From the NCBI RefSeq assembly GCF_011170125.1, contig NZ_BLLN01000003.1, positions 1,746,501-1,810,500 on the forward strand: a stretch of DNA of 64,000 nt, in the 5' to 3' direction. Both the position numbers and the translations under genes were made by a program. The notes beneath the pieces were generated by a model. The model saw only the letters and a list, made by a program, of their open reading frames with translations. It made no database searches and was not told where the DNA came from. Source of the stretch: Streptomyces diastaticus subsp. diastaticus (GTDB lineage Bacteria > Actinomycetota > Actinomycetes > Streptomycetales > Streptomycetaceae). Positions 1-44,898 of the stretch are shown in pieces. Within the stretch, counting starts at the first letter, position 1; every line of letters starts with the position of its first letter.

Positions 1-2033
1 CCCTCCCGGCCGGCCCCGACCGGCTCCCCGCGACCACCGGAGGGGACGCCCCGCACCGCGTCGCCTGGCTCCCGTGGACCGACAGCACCCCCGCCGGCAA
101 TCCGCGACCCGACGGACCGTGGGCCGTGCTCGGCGACACCGGACGGCTCGCCGCCGCCCTGCGACGCACCGGCGCCACCGTCCAGGCCCACGCCGACCTG
201 GCCGCCCTCACCGCGGCCCTCGACAGCGGCGAGGCGGCACCGCCCGCCCTGGTCGTCACCGTCCATGGCCACGACACCGGCGACGACCCGGCGACGGCCG
301 CGCACACCTCCGCGCACCGCGCCCTGGACCTGGCCACCACCTGGCTGCGCGAGCCGCGCCTCACCGACGCCCGGCTCCTGGTGGTCACCGAGGGCGCCGT
401 CGCCACCGGCCCGGACGACACCGTCCCCGGCCTCGCCGACGCCACCGCCTGGGGCCTGCTCCGCTCCGCCCAGACCGAGCACCCCGGACGGTTCCTCCTC
501 GCCGACCTCGACCCCGCCACTCCCGGCGGCACCGACGAGGACAGCGCCGCCGACGCCCTGCTCGCCGCCGCGGCTGCGGCCGGCCGCACCGGCGAGCACC
601 AGTTCGCCGTACGGGCCGGCACCGTCACCGTGCCGCGCCTCGTCCGGGCCGACCACCCGGACGGCGCCCCCGCCGCCGCCACCACCGCCCCGTGGGGCGA
701 GGGGACCGGAACCGGCACCGTCCTGGTCACCGGCGGGACCGGTACCCTCGGCGCCCTCGTCGCCCGCCACCTCGTCACCCGCCACGGCGTACGGCACCTG
801 CTGCTCACCGGCCGTCGCGGCCCCGACGCCCCCGGCGCGGCGGCCCTGCGCGACGAACTCGCCGCGCTCGGCGCCGAGACCGAGATCGTCGCCTGCGACG
901 CCGCCGACCGCGACCAACTGGCCGGTGTGCTCGACGCCGTACCGGCCGAGTACCCCCTGACCGCCGTCGTCCACGCGGCCGGCGTCCTCGACGACGGCAC
1001 GCTGGACGGCCTCACCCCCGACCGCGTCGACCACGTCCTGCGGCCCAAGGCGGACGCCGCCTGGCACCTCCACGAACTCACCCGCGACATCGAGCTCACC
1101 GCCTTCGTGATGTTCTCCTCCTACGCGGGAGTCGCCGGCGGCCCCGGCCAGGCCAACTACGCGGCGGCCAATTCCTTCCTCGACGCCCTCGCGCAGCACC
1201 GGCGGGCGCGCGGCCTCGCCGCGCACTCCCTGGCCTGGGGCTTCTGGCAGGAGCGCAGCGAACTGACCGGCGCCCTCGGCTCCACCGGCCTGGCCCGCCT
1301 GGAACGCTCCGGCATCCGGCCCCTCACCGCCGACCAGGGCCTCGCCCTCCTCGACGCCAGCACCCTCCTGGACACCGCCCAACTCGTCCCCGTACGGCTC
1401 GACACCCGCGCCCTGCGGGCCGACGAGGTGCCCCCGCTGCTGCGGTCCCTGGCCCGCCCGGCCGCACGACGCGCCGCCGACGCCGGCACCGAAGCGGCCA
1501 CCGGCGCACCCTCGGACCTCCGCGAGCGGCTGGCCGCACTCAGCGGCCCCCAGCAGCAGGCGCTGCTGCACCGCACGGTCCTCGGCCACGTCGCCGCCGT
1601 CCTCGGTCACGCCTCCGCCGCCTCCCTCGACGCCGGCCGCGGCTTCCTCGACCTGGGCATGTCCTCCCTGACCGCGGTCGAACTCCGCAACCGGCTCAAC
1701 GCCGAGACCGGGCTCTCCCTGCCCACCACCCTGATCTTCGACCACCCCGACCCGGCGGCCCTCGTACGCCACCTGCACACCCAACTCGGCACCGGAGGCG
1801 GCACACCGGACCAGCCCGTCTTCGCGGAACTGGCCGCCCTGGAGGCAGCCGTCGGCGGCGCCGCCCTCGACGAACAGGACCGCGCCCGGCTGGCACAGCG
1901 CCTCAAGGCCCTCCGGTGGAAGCTCGACGCGACCTCCCAGGACGGCGGCGAGCCCGAGGACGACTCCGACCTCGACACCACCACGGACGACGAGATGTTC
2001 GACCTCATCGACAACGAACTCGGGCTCGCCTGA
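1..2033 (+). CDS. fscB: Type I polyketide synthase, C-terminal part (KR-ACP-docking); FscB-like, 5' truncated by window
   Basis: The reading frame is open from base 3 to the TGA at 2031-2033; the start lies outside the window. What is seen is the tail of a module: the post-DH/KR structural region, a ketoreductase (nucleotide-binding [14 protein letters not shown] near base 730, LDD B-type motif near 985, catalytic Ser and Tyr in FSSYAG and NYAAAN), an acyl carrier protein near 1560-1780, and a docking tail ending [15 protein letters not shown]. The carrier site reads LGMSSL instead of the usual LGFDSL, so the Asp before the phosphopantetheine serine is Ser. In FR-008, FscB carries modules 2-4, so this should be module 4, whose KR would set the C37 hydroxyl used for lactone closure (inference). 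It is collinear with fscC 98 bp downstream and almost certainly co-transcribed with it. Confidence 0.93.
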   Translation, partial: LPAGPDRLPATTGGDAPHRVAWLPWTDSTPAGNPRPDGPWAVLGDTGRLAAALRRTGATVQAHADLAALTAALDSGEAAPPALVVTVHGHDTGDDPATAAHTSAHRALDLATTWLREPRLTDARLLVVTEGAVATGPDDTVPGLADATAWGLLRSAQTEHPGRFLLADLDPATPGGTDEDSAADALLAAAAAAGRTGEHQFAVRAGTVTVPRLVRADHPDGAPAAATTAPWGEGTGTGTVLVTGGTGTLGALVARHLVTRHGVRHLLLTGRRGPDAPGAAALRDELAALGAETEIVACDAADRDQLAGVLDAVPAEYPLTAVVHAAGVLDDGTLDGLTPDRVDHVLRPKADAAWHLHELTRDIELTAFVMFSSYAGVAGGPGQANYAAANSFLDALAQHRRARGLAAHSLAWGFWQERSELTGALGSTGLARLERSGIRPLTADQGLALLDASTLLDTAQLVPVRLDTRALRADEVPPLLRSLARPAARRAADAGTEAATGAPSDLRERLAALSGPQQQALLHRTVLGHVAAVLGHASAASLDAGRGFLDLGMSSLTAVELRNRLNAETGLSLPTTLIFDHPDPAALVRHLHTQLGTGGGTPDQPVFAELAALEAAVGGAALDEQDRARLAQRLKALRWKLDATSQDGGEPEDDSDLDTTTDDEMFDLIDNELGLA

Positions 2034-2041
2034 CCGCGGCC

Positions 2042-2073
2042 GGCCGCCGGCGTGCCCACGAGCGCCGGCGGCC
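2042..2073 (+). other. Hairpin in the fscB-fscC intergenic gap
   Basis: A perfect 11-bp inverted repeat (GGCCGCCGGCG / CGCCGGCGGCC) with a 10-nt loop lies directly after the fscB stop and 58 bp before fscC. There is no T-run. It could be a partial attenuator or an mRNA-stabilising structure; the two genes still look like one transcript. Confidence 0.4.
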
Positions 2074-2131
2074 ACCGCTCCCGTCCCCGCCCCGGCCACC
2101 GCGTCCTTCTCGAACTCAGAGGAACCACCCC

Positions 2132-34075
<31,944 letters not shown>

Positions 34076-34080
34076 CCCGA

Positions 34081-34120
34081 CGGTGGTGGGGGCCGCCCGC
34101 ACCGGCGGCCCCCACCACCG
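34081..34120 (+). terminator. Hairpin terminator immediately after fscC
   Basis: A perfect 17-bp inverted repeat (CGGTGGTGGGGGCCGCC and its complement) with a 6-nt loop starts 5 bp after the fscC stop. There is no T-run, as is common in Streptomyces. Confidence 0.85.
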
Positions 34121-34133
34121 TCCCCGTGCAACT

Positions 34134-34188
34134 GAGGGCGGCCCTGGGGCCCGGCATCGTCACGATGCCGGGCCCCAGGGCCGCCCTC
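34134..34188. terminator. Second, very long hairpin after fscC
   Basis: An inverted repeat with 27-bp perfect arms (34134-34160 and 34162-34188) and a 1-base centre. It follows the first hairpin by 13 bp, giving a tandem terminator between convergent transcripts. Confidence 0.85.
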
Positions 34189-34824
34189 TCGCCGCTGTCC
34201 GGATTCGCCCCCCCGGGGCGGTCCGTTCGGGACGTCCGGTCACCCGAGCGAGTAGCCGATCCCGGGCGACGAAGCCCGATCCTGCCCGTTCAGGTGCGGT
34301 CGATGACCGCTTTTTTGTGCACGGAGAGTCCTTCTCCACTGGTCACGACCGCGCGTGTGTGAGGCAGGTGGGTCCTGCCTGCCCCCGTGCCCGCCGACCG
34401 TGCCCGTTGCGGGCGCAGTGCGTCCGGGTGGCCTCATCCCTCAGGCAGGTGCCGCCAGCCGCCCGTTCGCGAGTCGCGGCAGCGTCCCCGCGGTGGCCTT
34501 CGCCGGCGTCGAGCGAGCGCCTCAGGGCTCCTGGATGAACATGTCCGGCGGATTCTGGTGGAAGCGAGAGGCTTTTCGGAGTTCTTCAGTCCGTTTCTGT
34601 GCGAGCGGGTGCCCGCTTTTGCCCGCCGTTCAGGGCGTGCCTGCCGGGTCCCACCCCGGCAAGCTCCGGAGTTCGAGGGATTCCGCCGAGGGCTGACAGC
34701 GGGCGCTGCCCGTTCGGGTGCCCGCCGACGTGACCGCATGCCCGTCTCCCACGCGGAAGGGAGCGTGCGCCCAGCGGTCCCGCCCCTCCGGCTGAGGGAG
34801 CCCGTCGCCGGCCGGACACGGGAA
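34189..34824. other. Gene-free stretch between convergent fscC and fscTII
   Basis: No open frame here has a ribosome site or recognisable protein. Composition is less GC-rich than the flanks, with short T-runs (near 34310 and 34617). No promoter or known motif is evident. It separates the fscB-fscC transcript from the minus-strand operon. Confidence 0.6.
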
Positions 34825-34859
34825 AGGCCCGTGGACGCGGGGGGAGCGTCCACGGGCCT
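34825..34859 (-). terminator. Hairpin downstream of fscTII
   Basis: A perfect 14-bp stem (AGGCCCGTGGACGC / GCGTCCACGGGCCT) with a 7-nt loop, 38 bp beyond the fscTII stop on the minus strand. Confidence 0.75.
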
Positions 34860-34862
34860 CGT

Positions 34863-34894
34863 CCCCGCACGCACGGGGGGAGTCGCGTGCGGGG
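34863..34894 (-). terminator. Hairpin abutting the fscTII stop codon
   Basis: A 10-bp stem (CCCCGCACGC / GCGTGCGGGG) with a 12-nt loop, directly next to the stop at 34897. With the 34825-34859 hairpin it forms a tandem terminator. Confidence 0.7.
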
Positions 34895-34896
34895 AG

Positions 34897-35745
34897 TCAG
34901 AGCGGCCGGCGGAAACCGCGTACGGCGGCCGCCATGCCGGTCACGGCGATCACGGCGCAGATCACCACGGCGGGGACCGCGTGGTCCAGGCCGGGCACGT
35001 CCAGGGCGAGCGCCCGGGTGGCGTCGATCGCGTACGTCAGGGGGTTGACGCTCGCGACCGCGCCCAGCCAGGCGGGCAGGTCCTCGACCGGGACGTACGC
35101 GCTGGAGGCGAACATCAGCGGGAAGATCACGATCAGGGCGAGGTTCTGCAGCGGCTCGGCCCGCCGCAGCCAGGCGCCCGCCGCGATGAACGCCCAGCCC
35201 AGCGAGAAGCTGATGAACAGCGTCAGCCCGGCGGAGAGCGCCAGTTCGGCCGCCCCGCCGTTGGGGGAGTAGCCGAGGACGGTCATCGCCAGCGCCATGA
35301 TGACGACGATCTGCACGGCGCCGCGCACCAGGCCGACCAGGCTGCGGGCGGCCAGCAGCGCCCCCGGGTGCACCGGCATGGACCGCAGCCGGGCCACCAT
35401 GCCGTTCTTCTGGTCCTCCACCAGGCCCACGCCGGACTGCATCGCCGACTGGGCGGCGTTGTCCACCAGGACGGCCGGCAGCACGTAGTCGAGGTAGCTG
35501 ACGCCGCCCGGGAAGTGCGGTGGCATGCCCATCCTGCTGAAGACCTGGGTCAGCACGAAGAGGATGACCACCGGCTGGATCAGGCCGAAGAGCACGATGC
35601 CCGGGTCGGTCACCATGGCCCGCAGGGACCGGCCGGTGAGCACCCGGATCTGGGTGAGGAGCGAACTCCCCCCGAAGGCGGGCACCGCACCGCCCTCATG
35701 CCGCGGCGCGGCCGGAGCGGCCGGCGGGGCGAGCTGAGTGGTCAA
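34897..35745 (-). CDS. fscTII: ABC-2 type (DrrB-like) exporter permease, FscTII-like
   Basis: An integral membrane permease of the daunorubicin-resistance (DrrB) ABC-2 family, about 282 residues, with roughly six hydrophobic segments. The first is near residues 45-65 (LFGLIQPVVILFVLTQVF) and the last sits near the C-terminus. The conserved cytoplasmic stretch LRSMPVHPGALLAARSL is present. I chose the TTG at 35745 because GGAGGA lies at good spacing before it; an in-frame GTG at 35784 adds 13 residues but has no ribosome site. It follows fscTI by 118 bp and should pair with that ATPase to export the polyene or its late intermediates (inference from position). Which of the two genes is named TI or TII is from memory. 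Confidence 0.88.
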   Translation of the reverse strand: MTTQLAPPAAPAAPRHEGGAVPAFGGSSLLTQIRVLTGRSLRAMVTDPGIVLFGLIQPVVILFVLTQVFSRMGMPPHFPGGVSYLDYVLPAVLVDNAAQSAMQSGVGLVEDQKNGMVARLRSMPVHPGALLAARSLVGLVRGAVQIVVIMALAMTVLGYSPNGGAAELALSAGLTLFISFSLGWAFIAAGAWLRRAEPLQNLALIVIFPLMFASSAYVPVEDLPAWLGAVASVNPLTYAIDATRALALDVPGLDHAVPAVVICAVIAVTGMAAAVRGFRRPL

Positions 35746-35863
35746 GGGGTCCTCCACGAAAGGCGTCGTCGGCCGGCGGGGCACCGGCCGGGGTGTCGAG
35801 GGGTGCGCGCGGCGCGCGACGGCACGCCGGGCCGGGCCCGGGGGCGGCCGGGGGCCTGAGCCG

Positions 35864-36874
35864 TCAGGCCGGGGTCCGGGCGGCGGCCTGATCGGCCAGG
35901 GTCAGGTACACGTCGTCGAGGGTGGGCTCGCCGAAGGTCAGCTCGCCCGCCTCGACGCCCACCTGGTCCAGGGTCCGGATGACGTCGGCGATCTCCCGGG
36001 TGGCGTCGATGGGTACGACGACGGTCCGGTCCGGGCCCTCGCCGTTGACCGGGGCGAAACCCGCCCGGCGCAGCGCCGCGCCCGCCGAGCGCACCTCCTC
36101 GCCCGACCCCAGCGTCAGCGTCACCGTGCGGCGGCCGACGGTCGCCTTCAGCTCCGACGCCGTCCCCGCCGCGACGACCCGGCCCGCGGACAGCACCGCG
36201 ATCCGGTCCGCCAGCCGGTCGGCCTCCTCCAGGTACTGCGTGGTCAGCAGCACCGTCGTGCCCTGCTCGACCAGCCCCTCGACGATCTCCCACAGGTTGA
36301 GGCGGCTGGAGGGGTCCAGACCGGTGGTGGGCTCGTCGAGGAAGAGCACCTCCGGCGCGCCGACCAGCGACACCGCCAGGTCCAGGCGCCGCCGCAGACC
36401 GCCCGAGTAGCCGCTCGCACGCCGGTCGGCGACCTCCGTCAGCCGGAACACGTCCAGCAACTCCTGCGCGCGCGCTCGGGCAGCCCGGCGCCCCGCGCCC
36501 AGCAGACGGGCGATCAGCACGATGTTCTCCCGCCCGCTGAGCTGCGCGTCCACCGACGCGAACTGCCCGGTGAGCCCGATGCGCCGACGGATCTCGACCG
36601 GCCGGCCGGCCACGTCGTAGCCGGCGACCCTCGCCCGCCCCGACGTCGGCGGCAGAGCCGTGGTGAGGATGTCGACCAGAGTGGTCTTCCCGGCCCCGTT
36701 GTGGCCGAGGAGCCCCAGCACCGTGCCTCGCGGGACACTGACGCTGACCGAGTCCAGCGCGAGGACCGTGCCGTACGACTTGGTGACGTCCTCCGCCTCG
36801 ATCATCAGGTCGCCGCACGCGGTGCCGGCGGCCGGTGCGGGCGTGGTGACAGGGGGCAGGTGGAGCCCGCTCAT
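35864..36874 (-). CDS. fscTI: ABC transporter ATP-binding protein (DrrA-like), FscTI-like
   Basis: A 336-residue ATPase. Walker A GHNGAGKTT, the Q-loop region, signature YSGGLRRRLDLA, Walker B VLFLDEPTTGLD and the switch region TTQYLEEAD are all intact. The C-terminal 100 residues are the DrrA-type regulatory extension. ATG at 36874 has GGGAG about 9 bases upstream; the frame is open 36 codons further but without a ribosome site. It powers the FscTII permease encoded next on the same strand. Placement between the loading PKS gene fscA and the fscC-side terminators supports a role in polyene export and self-resistance. Confidence 0.92.
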   Translation of the reverse strand: MSGLHLPPVTTPAPAAGTACGDLMIEAEDVTKSYGTVLALDSVSVSVPRGTVLGLLGHNGAGKTTLVDILTTALPPTSGRARVAGYDVAGRPVEIRRRIGLTGQFASVDAQLSGRENIVLIARLLGAGRRAARARAQELLDVFRLTEVADRRASGYSGGLRRRLDLAVSLVGAPEVLFLDEPTTGLDPSSRLNLWEIVEGLVEQGTTVLLTTQYLEEADRLADRIAVLSAGRVVAAGTASELKATVGRRTVTLTLGSGEEVRSAGAALRRAGFAPVNGEGPDRTVVVPIDATREIADVIRTLDQVGVEAGELTFGEPTLDDVYLTLADQAAARTPA

Positions 36875-37094
36875 GGGGTGTACTCCCGCTCGTGGGTCTG
36901 TGCAGGGTGGACGACCGGCCGAGGGCCGGCCGGACGGGGACGCTCGCCACGCCCGCGCCGGGCGGGAGCGGTGCCGGGGCACCGGAACGACGGGCCCGGG
37001 AGGGCGGGGTGATCAGGAGCCCCGTACGGGGCGCCCCCCGCCGTACCGGGGGCGGAGGCCGTCGGGCCGCGGGGGTACCGCCGGGCCGGGAGGG

Positions 37095-40000
37095 TCACGG
37101 CGTGCCGCCGTCCATGAGGCGGAACAGCTCCTCGTCCGACGCGTCGTCCAGATCCAGCGGCGCGCTCGCCGGGGCCGCCGGGCCACCGCTCGGCGCCCAC
37201 CGGCCGGCCAGGGCCCGCAGCCGCGCCGCCGTGTCCGAGTCGACCTCGGCGCCCGAGACGAGCAGCGCCTCCAGTTCGTCGACCAGCGAGACGGCGTCCC
37301 GGCACCGCGGGGCCGGACCGCCCCGGAGCGTGTCGCACACCAGGCGGGCCACGGCGGCGGGGGAGGGGTGGTCGAAGACGAGGGTCGGGGGAAGTCTCAC
37401 GCCGGTGACGGCGGTCAGCCTGTTGCGCAGTTCCACGGCCGTGACGGAGGTGACGCCCAGCTCGGTGAAGGCCGTGTCCGGCCCGGCGTGCGAGAGGTCG
37501 TCGCCGGTCACCGCCGCCAGCTCGGCCCGCACCAGCTCGGTGACCAGCGCGCCCGCCTCGCTCCCGGACAGGCCCGACAGCCGCTCGGCCAGCTCGGGAC
37601 CGGCGGCGCCGTCCGCTGAGCCGCCGGGCAGGGAGAGCCCGGTGACCACGGACCGGGACGAGGCGAGCCAGTACGCCTCGTGCTGGAAGGCGTACGTCGG
37701 CAACGGCACCGTGCGGGCCTGCGGCAGCACCTCCCGCCAGTCGACGTCGAGGCCGAGCGCGTGCAGCCGTACGGCCGCGGTCAGCGCCGACCGCTCCTCG
37801 TCCCCGTCGCCGCGTACCACCGGCTCCACGGCGGGGCCCTCGCCCGCAGCTTCGCCCAGGCACTCCCCGACCATCGGGGTGAGCGCGGCCTCAGGGCCCA
37901 ACTCGACGTAGACGGCCGTGCCTTCGTCCGCCAGGTGCCCGATGGCGTCGGCGAACCGGACGGTCTCGCGGGCGTGGCGCACCCAGTGGTCCGGATCGCT
38001 GACCTCCTCGGCGGTGAGCGGCCTGCCGGTGACGCCGGAGACCACCGGCATCGCGGGCGCGGCGAACGACAGCCCGGCGACCGTCGCGCGGAACTCCGGG
38101 AGCATCGGCTCCATGAGAGGCGAGTGGAAGGCGTGGCTGACCATGAGCCGGTGCGTCTTGTGCCCGGCGGCGGCTAGCTCCGTGACCATTTCGGACAGGG
38201 CTTCCTCGGCCCCCGACAGGACCACGGAGCGCGGGCCGTTGACGGCGGCGACGGCGACCTCGCCGGCGCGGCCCGCCAGCAGCGGCAGGAGCTCCGCCTC
38301 GGAGCAGCGCACCGCCGCCATGGCGCCGCCCGGCGGCAGCGCCGCCATCAGCCGGCCGCGTGCCGTGACCAGGGCGCAGGCGTCGGGCAGGGACAGCACG
38401 CCCGCCACGTGGGCGGCGGCGATCTCGCCCACCGAGTGCCCGACCAGCCGCGTGGGGACGATCCCCCAGGACTCCAGGAGCCGGTACAGGGCGACCTCGA
38501 ACGCGAACAGCGCGGGCTGGGCGTGGCCCGTGCCGTCGAGCAGCCCGGCCTCGTCACTGTCGGGCGCCGCCCACATGACCTCGGTCAGGGGCCGCTCAAG
38601 CAGCGGGTCGAGGACCTGGCACACCTCGCGCAGCGCGGTGTCGAAGACGGGGAAGGCGGTGGCCAGCCCACGGCCCATGCCGAGTCGCTGGCTGCCTTGC
38701 CCGGTGAGGACGAAGGCGGTCTCCGGGGCCGGGCCGAGCGGCCCGCGTCCGGCGCTCCCGGGGGCCTCGCCCCGGGCGAAGGTGTCGGCGGACCGGGCCA
38801 GCGCGTCCCGGTCGCCGCCGGTCAGCACGGCCGTGCGCGGGTGCAGCGCCCGGGTGGTGAGCAGGGAGTACGCGATGTCGCGGGCGGAGACCTCCGGATG
38901 GGCGGCGGCGTACCCGGCCAGGCGCCGCGCCTGCCCGCGCAGCGCGTCCGCGCTCTTCGCCGAGACCAGCCACGGCACGGCGGCGCGCGGGGTGAGGGTG
39001 TCCGCGCCCTCGGTCGGTTCCTCGTCGGGGGCCGGTGCCGGCGCCTCCTCCAGGACGAGGTGGGCGTTGGTGCCGCTGATGCCGAAGGAGGAGATGCCCG
39101 CGCGGCGCGGCCGCCCCTCCTCGCGGGGCCAGTCACGGGGAGCGGACAGCAGCCGTACGGTGCCCGGCGACCAGTCCACCCGGGAGGTCGGCGGGTCCGC
39201 GTGCAGGGTGCGCGGGAGCAGGTCGTGCTGGAGGGCCAGGACCATCTTGATCACCGCGGCGGCGCCGGCCGCGGCCTGGGTGTGGCCGAGGTTGGACTTC
39301 ACGGAGCCCAGCCACAGCGGCCGGCCCTCCGGCCGGTCCCGCCCGTAGGTGCCCAGCAGCCCGTCCGCCTCGATCGGGTCGCCGAGGGCGGTGCCGGTGC
39401 CGTGCGCCTCGACCACGTCCACCTCGGCGGCCCGGACACCGGCGTCGGCGAGGGCCTGCCGGATCACCCGGCGCTGGGCCGGACCGTTGGGGGCGGTGAG
39501 GCCGTTGGAGGCGCCGTCCTGGTTGACGGCGGAGCCGCGGATCACGGCGAGGACTCGGTGGCCGTTGCGGCGGGCGTCGCAGAGCCGTTCCAGCATCAGC
39601 AGGCCCGCGCCCTCGGACCAGGCGGCGCCGTCGGCGCCCTCGCCGAACGACTTGCAGCGACCGTCGGGGGACAGGCCCCGCAGCCGGGAGAAGCCCACGA
39701 AGGGGGCCGGGGTGGACATCACGGCGACGCCGCCCGCCAGCGCGAGGTCGCACTCCCCGGAGCGCAGCGAGCGGCAGGCCAGGTGCAGCGCGACCAGGGA
39801 CGAGGAGCAGGCGGTGTCCACGGTGAGCGCCGGACCGTTCAGCCCGAGTGTGTACGCGATCCGCCCGGAGAGCGCGCCGCCCGCGGTGCCGACCGGCAGC
39901 AGACTCTCCAGCTCCCCGGTCGGGTCGGCGGCGCCGGCCGCGTAGTCGTGGTACATCGCGCCGGTGAAGACGCCGCTCCGGCTGCCCCGCAGGGCCTTCG

Positions 40001-42320
40001 GCGCGATGCCGGCGCGTTCCACGGCCTCCCAGGCCGTCTCCAGCAGCAGCCGCTGCTGCGGGTCGGTGGCGAGCGCCTCGCGCGCCGACATCCCGAAGAA
40101 GCCCGCGTCGAAGTGGGCCGCGTCGCGCAGGAACCCGCCCTCGCGCGCCACCGAGGTGCCGGGCACGTCGGGGTCGTCGCCGAAGAGGGTGTCCAGCTCC
40201 CAGCCACGGTCCTCGGGGAAGCCGGACACGGCGTCGGTGCCGTCGCGCAGCAGCTCCCACAGCGCCTCGGGGGAGGCGGCGCCGCCGGGCAGGCGGCAGG
40301 CCATCGAGACGATCGCGACGGGCTCGCCGTCGTGAGCCGCCGTGCCGGGGCTCTCCTCCTCGGCCGGGGAGGAGAGGCCGGCCAGCTCCCGGGCCAGGGC
40401 GGCCGGGGTAGGGAAGTCGAAGGCGACGCCGGCGGGCAGCGGCAGCCCGGTGGCAGCGGCGAGCGCGTTGCGCAGCCGTACCGAGGCGACCGAGTCCAGG
40501 CCGTGGGCACGGAAGGTGGTGTCCGGCCCGATCGGCGCCGCGGCGGCTCGTGCGCCGGCCTCACCGGGCGCGGCGGCCAGCACCTCGGCGACCGTGGCGA
40601 CCACCAGCTCCAGTGCCGCCCGGGGGCCGGGGCGGGGCGTCCCGGCCGGAACGGCGGCAGGACGCCCGGCCGCCTCGGCGAGATACCGCTCCAGCGCCCG
40701 CCGGTTGATCTTTCCGGCCGGGGTACGGGGCAGCTCGGGCAGGGCCACCAGCTCCAGCGGGATCTTGTACTCGGCGATGCCCTGGCCACGCAGGAACGCC
40801 GTCACCTCGTCGAGCCCGACCGTGCCGCGCGGGCGCGGTGCCACGCCGTCCGAGGGTGCGCCGGAGGGCCGTTCGGTGACGACCAGCACCGGGTACTCGC
40901 CCAGGCGGGGGTCCGGCGCGGCGCACACGGCGAGCGGGCCGATGCCCGGAAGCTCGGCCAGCAGTGCCTGGATCTCCACCGCGTTGAACTTGCGGCCGCC
41001 GACGTTGATCAGCTCCGCCGAGCGGCCGTGGAAGACGACCAGGCCGTCCTCGCCGATCGAGGCCAGGTCACCGGTGCGCAGCCAGCCGTCCTCCGACACC
41101 ACCGACCGGGTCAGCTCCGGCTCGCCGAAATAGCCGCGGAACATACTGGGGCTGCGGTAGTACAGCTCGCCGGGCACTCCGGGCGGGCACGGCGCGCCGT
41201 CCTCGTCCAGGACGCGCGTCTCGGCGTCGCGCGTGGGCCGGCCGACGCTGCGCGAGACCACCTCCGGCGCGTCCGCGGACAGGCTGCTGGTGCCGTTGCC
41301 GGCCTCCGACATGCCCCACACCACCACCAGGGTGGTGTCCAGGGTCTCCCGCACCTCCCGGACGAGGGCCGGCGGCAGCGCGGCTCCGGCGGTGAGGACC
41401 CGGCCGGGGCGGAAGCCCGGTCCCGCGGCGTCCTCGCGCACCCGGGAGACCACGTCGTGCAGTTGGGCGGGGACCGCCACGACCACGCTCGGCCGCTCCC
41501 GGCGGGCCAGCTCCAGGAACCGGTCGACGTCCCATCCGGGCAGCAGCACCTGGCAGCCGCCGCGGAAGAGCGCCGAGTACGCCGACTGGAGGCCGAAGCA
41601 GTGGGTCAGCGGGCACGCCGTGAGCAGGGTGCCCGCGAAGGCCTCCGCGGTGTCCTCGGTGGCGGCCCGGGAGTTGGTGAGCAGTCCCTCGTGCGAGTGG
41701 AGGCAGATCTTGGGACGCGCCGAGGTGGTGCCCGAGGACGGCAGCAGCAGGAACGGCGAGTCGGGGCACACCTCCACGGGCAGCGGGTCGCGCCCGGACC
41801 ACCGCTCCAGCATCTCGGTCACGGTCTCCGTGCCCTCGCCCGCCACGTCCCCCGTGACCAGCACCGCGCCCAGACCCGGCAGCGCCTCCCGCAGCGCCGG
41901 TCCGGAGAGCGGGCCCCCGCTCTCCTGGGTGCGCGGCGGCAGGACGACGGCGGCGGGTCCGACCCGCTCCAGCAGGGACCGGACATCCGCGGCCGCGTTG
42001 CCCTGGTGCACGGGCATCGTGACCGCGCCGACAGAGGCCGCGGCCAGATGGAGCGTCAGGTACTCCCAGCTGTTGGGCAGGTGCAGGGCCACCACGTCGC
42101 CGGGGACCACCCCCGCCTCCTGGAGGCCGCGCGCCAGCGCGTCCACCGCGGTCCGCCAGGCGTTCCAGGTCAGGGCGTACTCCCCGTCGACCAGGGCCAC
42201 GGCGTCGCCGCCGTGCCGCACGGCCTCGGCGAACACCCGGGGCAGGGTCAGCCCGTCCAGGGCCCGGCCGGTGGCGCCGGGCGGATCGGTCACGTAGTCG
42301 TGTGCGTGGACGGGCACCAT
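37095..42320 (-). CDS. fscA: Loading polyketide synthase with p-aminobenzoate ligase: CoL-ACP-KS-AT-ACP, FscA-like
   Basis: 1,741 residues. Residues 1-540 are an acyl-CoA-ligase/adenylation domain ([10 protein letters not shown] near 195, GWLRTGDL, and [10 protein letters not shown] near 537). An ACP follows (HGLDSV near 605), then a KS (from about 666, DTACSSS, intact histidines), an AT (from about 1199, GHSVGE and HAFH, malonyl) and a second ACP (about 1600-1690), ending in docking helix DEELFRLMD. There is no KR, DH or ER, so the module-1 keto group stays; this matches the aromatic ketone of candicidin. With pabAB and pabC nearby the starter is p-aminobenzoate. The second ACP reads ELGVTSV, with Thr replacing the usual Asp before the serine. 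ATG at 42320 follows AGGAGTG closely; the next codon, GTG, is an alternative start with better spacing. A PimM-like operator lies 63 bp upstream. Confidence 0.95.
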   Translation of the reverse strand: MVPVHAHDYVTDPPGATGRALDGLTLPRVFAEAVRHGGDAVALVDGEYALTWNAWRTAVDALARGLQEAGVVPGDVVALHLPNSWEYLTLHLAAASVGAVTMPVHQGNAAADVRSLLERVGPAAVVLPPRTQESGGPLSGPALREALPGLGAVLVTGDVAGEGTETVTEMLERWSGRDPLPVEVCPDSPFLLLPSSGTTSARPKICLHSHEGLLTNSRAATEDTAEAFAGTLLTACPLTHCFGLQSAYSALFRGGCQVLLPGWDVDRFLELARRERPSVVVAVPAQLHDVVSRVREDAAGPGFRPGRVLTAGAALPPALVREVRETLDTTLVVVWGMSEAGNGTSSLSADAPEVVSRSVGRPTRDAETRVLDEDGAPCPPGVPGELYYRSPSMFRGYFGEPELTRSVVSEDGWLRTGDLASIGEDGLVVFHGRSAELINVGGRKFNAVEIQALLAELPGIGPLAVCAAPDPRLGEYPVLVVTERPSGAPSDGVAPRPRGTVGLDEVTAFLRGQGIAEYKIPLELVALPELPRTPAGKINRRALERYLAEAAGRPAAVPAGTPRPGPRAALELVVATVAEVLAAAPGEAGARAAAAPIGPDTTFRAHGLDSVASVRLRNALAAATGLPLPAGVAFDFPTPAALARELAGLSSPAEEESPGTAAHDGEPVAIVSMACRLPGGAASPEALWELLRDGTDAVSGFPEDRGWELDTLFGDDPDVPGTSVAREGGFLRDAAHFDAGFFGMSAREALATDPQQRLLLETAWEAVERAGIAPKALRGSRSGVFTGAMYHDYAAGAADPTGELESLLPVGTAGGALSGRIAYTLGLNGPALTVDTACSSSLVALHLACRSLRSGECDLALAGGVAVMSTPAPFVGFSRLRGLSPDGRCKSFGEGADGAAWSEGAGLLMLERLCDARRNGHRVLAVIRGSAVNQDGASNGLTAPNGPAQRRVIRQALADAGVRAAEVDVVEAHGTGTALGDPIEADGLLGTYGRDRPEGRPLWLGSVKSNLGHTQAAAGAAAVIKMVLALQHDLLPRTLHADPPTSRVDWSPGTVRLLSAPRDWPREEGRPRRAGISSFGISGTNAHLVLEEAPAPAPDEEPTEGADTLTPRAAVPWLVSAKSADALRGQARRLAGYAAAHPEVSARDIAYSLLTTRALHPRTAVLTGGDRDALARSADTFARGEAPGSAGRGPLGPAPETAFVLTGQGSQRLGMGRGLATAFPVFDTALREVCQVLDPLLERPLTEVMWAAPDSDEAGLLDGTGHAQPALFAFEVALYRLLESWGIVPTRLVGHSVGEIAAAHVAGVLSLPDACALVTARGRLMAALPPGGAMAAVRCSEAELLPLLAGRAGEVAVAAVNGPRSVVLSGAEEALSEMVTELAAAGHKTHRLMVSHAFHSPLMEPMLPEFRATVAGLSFAAPAMPVVSGVTGRPLTAEEVSDPDHWVRHARETVRFADAIGHLADEGTAVYVELGPEAALTPMVGECLGEAAGEGPAVEPVVRGDGDEERSALTAAVRLHALGLDVDWREVLPQARTVPLPTYAFQHEAYWLASSRSVVTGLSLPGGSADGAAGPELAERLSGLSGSEAGALVTELVRAELAAVTGDDLSHAGPDTAFTELGVTSVTAVELRNRLTAVTGVRLPPTLVFDHPSPAAVARLVCDTLRGGPAPRCRDAVSLVDELEALLVSGAEVDSDTAARLRALAGRWAPSGGPAAPASAPLDLDDASDEELFRLMDGGTP

Positions 42321-42382
42321 CACTCCTGGATGTCGAGCGTCGCCGTCGAGGGGGGGAACGGTTCCAGGCTGTTCCCACCCGG

Positions 42383-42398
42383 CCCGGGTTTTCCCTAG
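42383..42398. promoter_or_regulatory. PimM/PAS-LuxR-like operator upstream of fscA
   Basis: CCCGGGTTTTCCCTAG (minus strand CTAGGGAAAACCCGGG) matches the published PimM consensus CTVGGGAWWTCCCBAG at 14 of 16 positions. It ends 63 bp before the fscA start. The expected binder is FscRI, encoded at 59550. Prediction only. Confidence 0.65.
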
Positions 42399-42527
42399 AG
42401 ATCCCGCCGTAGCGGTCCGGGTGCGGCCCCGCCGGGCCGGGCCGCTCGGCGAGGTGACCGTGTGCGGATACGACTCAGCCCCGGCATACCGGGCAACGGG
42501 TGGCCGGGGAGGAGGTCCTGCGCCGTA

Positions 42528-42564
42528 CGCGATGCCCCGGTGGCCGGGCCACCGGGGCATCGCG
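42528..42564 (-). terminator. Hairpin terminator after pabAB
   Basis: A perfect 17-bp stem (CGCGATGCCCCGGTGGC and its complement) with a 3-nt loop, 4 bp beyond the pabAB stop. It implies that fscA, 208 bp further on, has its own promoter, consistent with the operator at 42383. Confidence 0.82.
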
Positions 42565-42568
42565 GAGG

Positions 42569-44800
<2,232 letters not shown>

Positions 44801-44898
44801 GGTGTCCTTGTCCCTCAGGCGCGTGAGCGGAAAGTGACGGGGGAGGCGGCGGACGGGGCCGCCGTCCGGGCCTGTGCGGGCTCTCCGGTGGTGCGGAC

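Noticed and set aside
74..2131. The fscC frame is open upstream of 2132 all the way to base 74
   Set aside because: The upstream part is Arg/Pro-rich and is the shadow of the fscB fragment in another frame. The ATG at 2132 has a ribosome site and begins a typical docking helix.
34189..34824. Small open frames in the fscC-fscTII gap
   Set aside because: None has a ribosome site, coding-type third-position bias or a recognisable protein; the longer ones are run-ins to antisense frames over fscTII.
38409..42398. Long plus-strand open frame opposite fscA
   Set aside because: Shadow of fscA; no ribosome site or recognisable motif.
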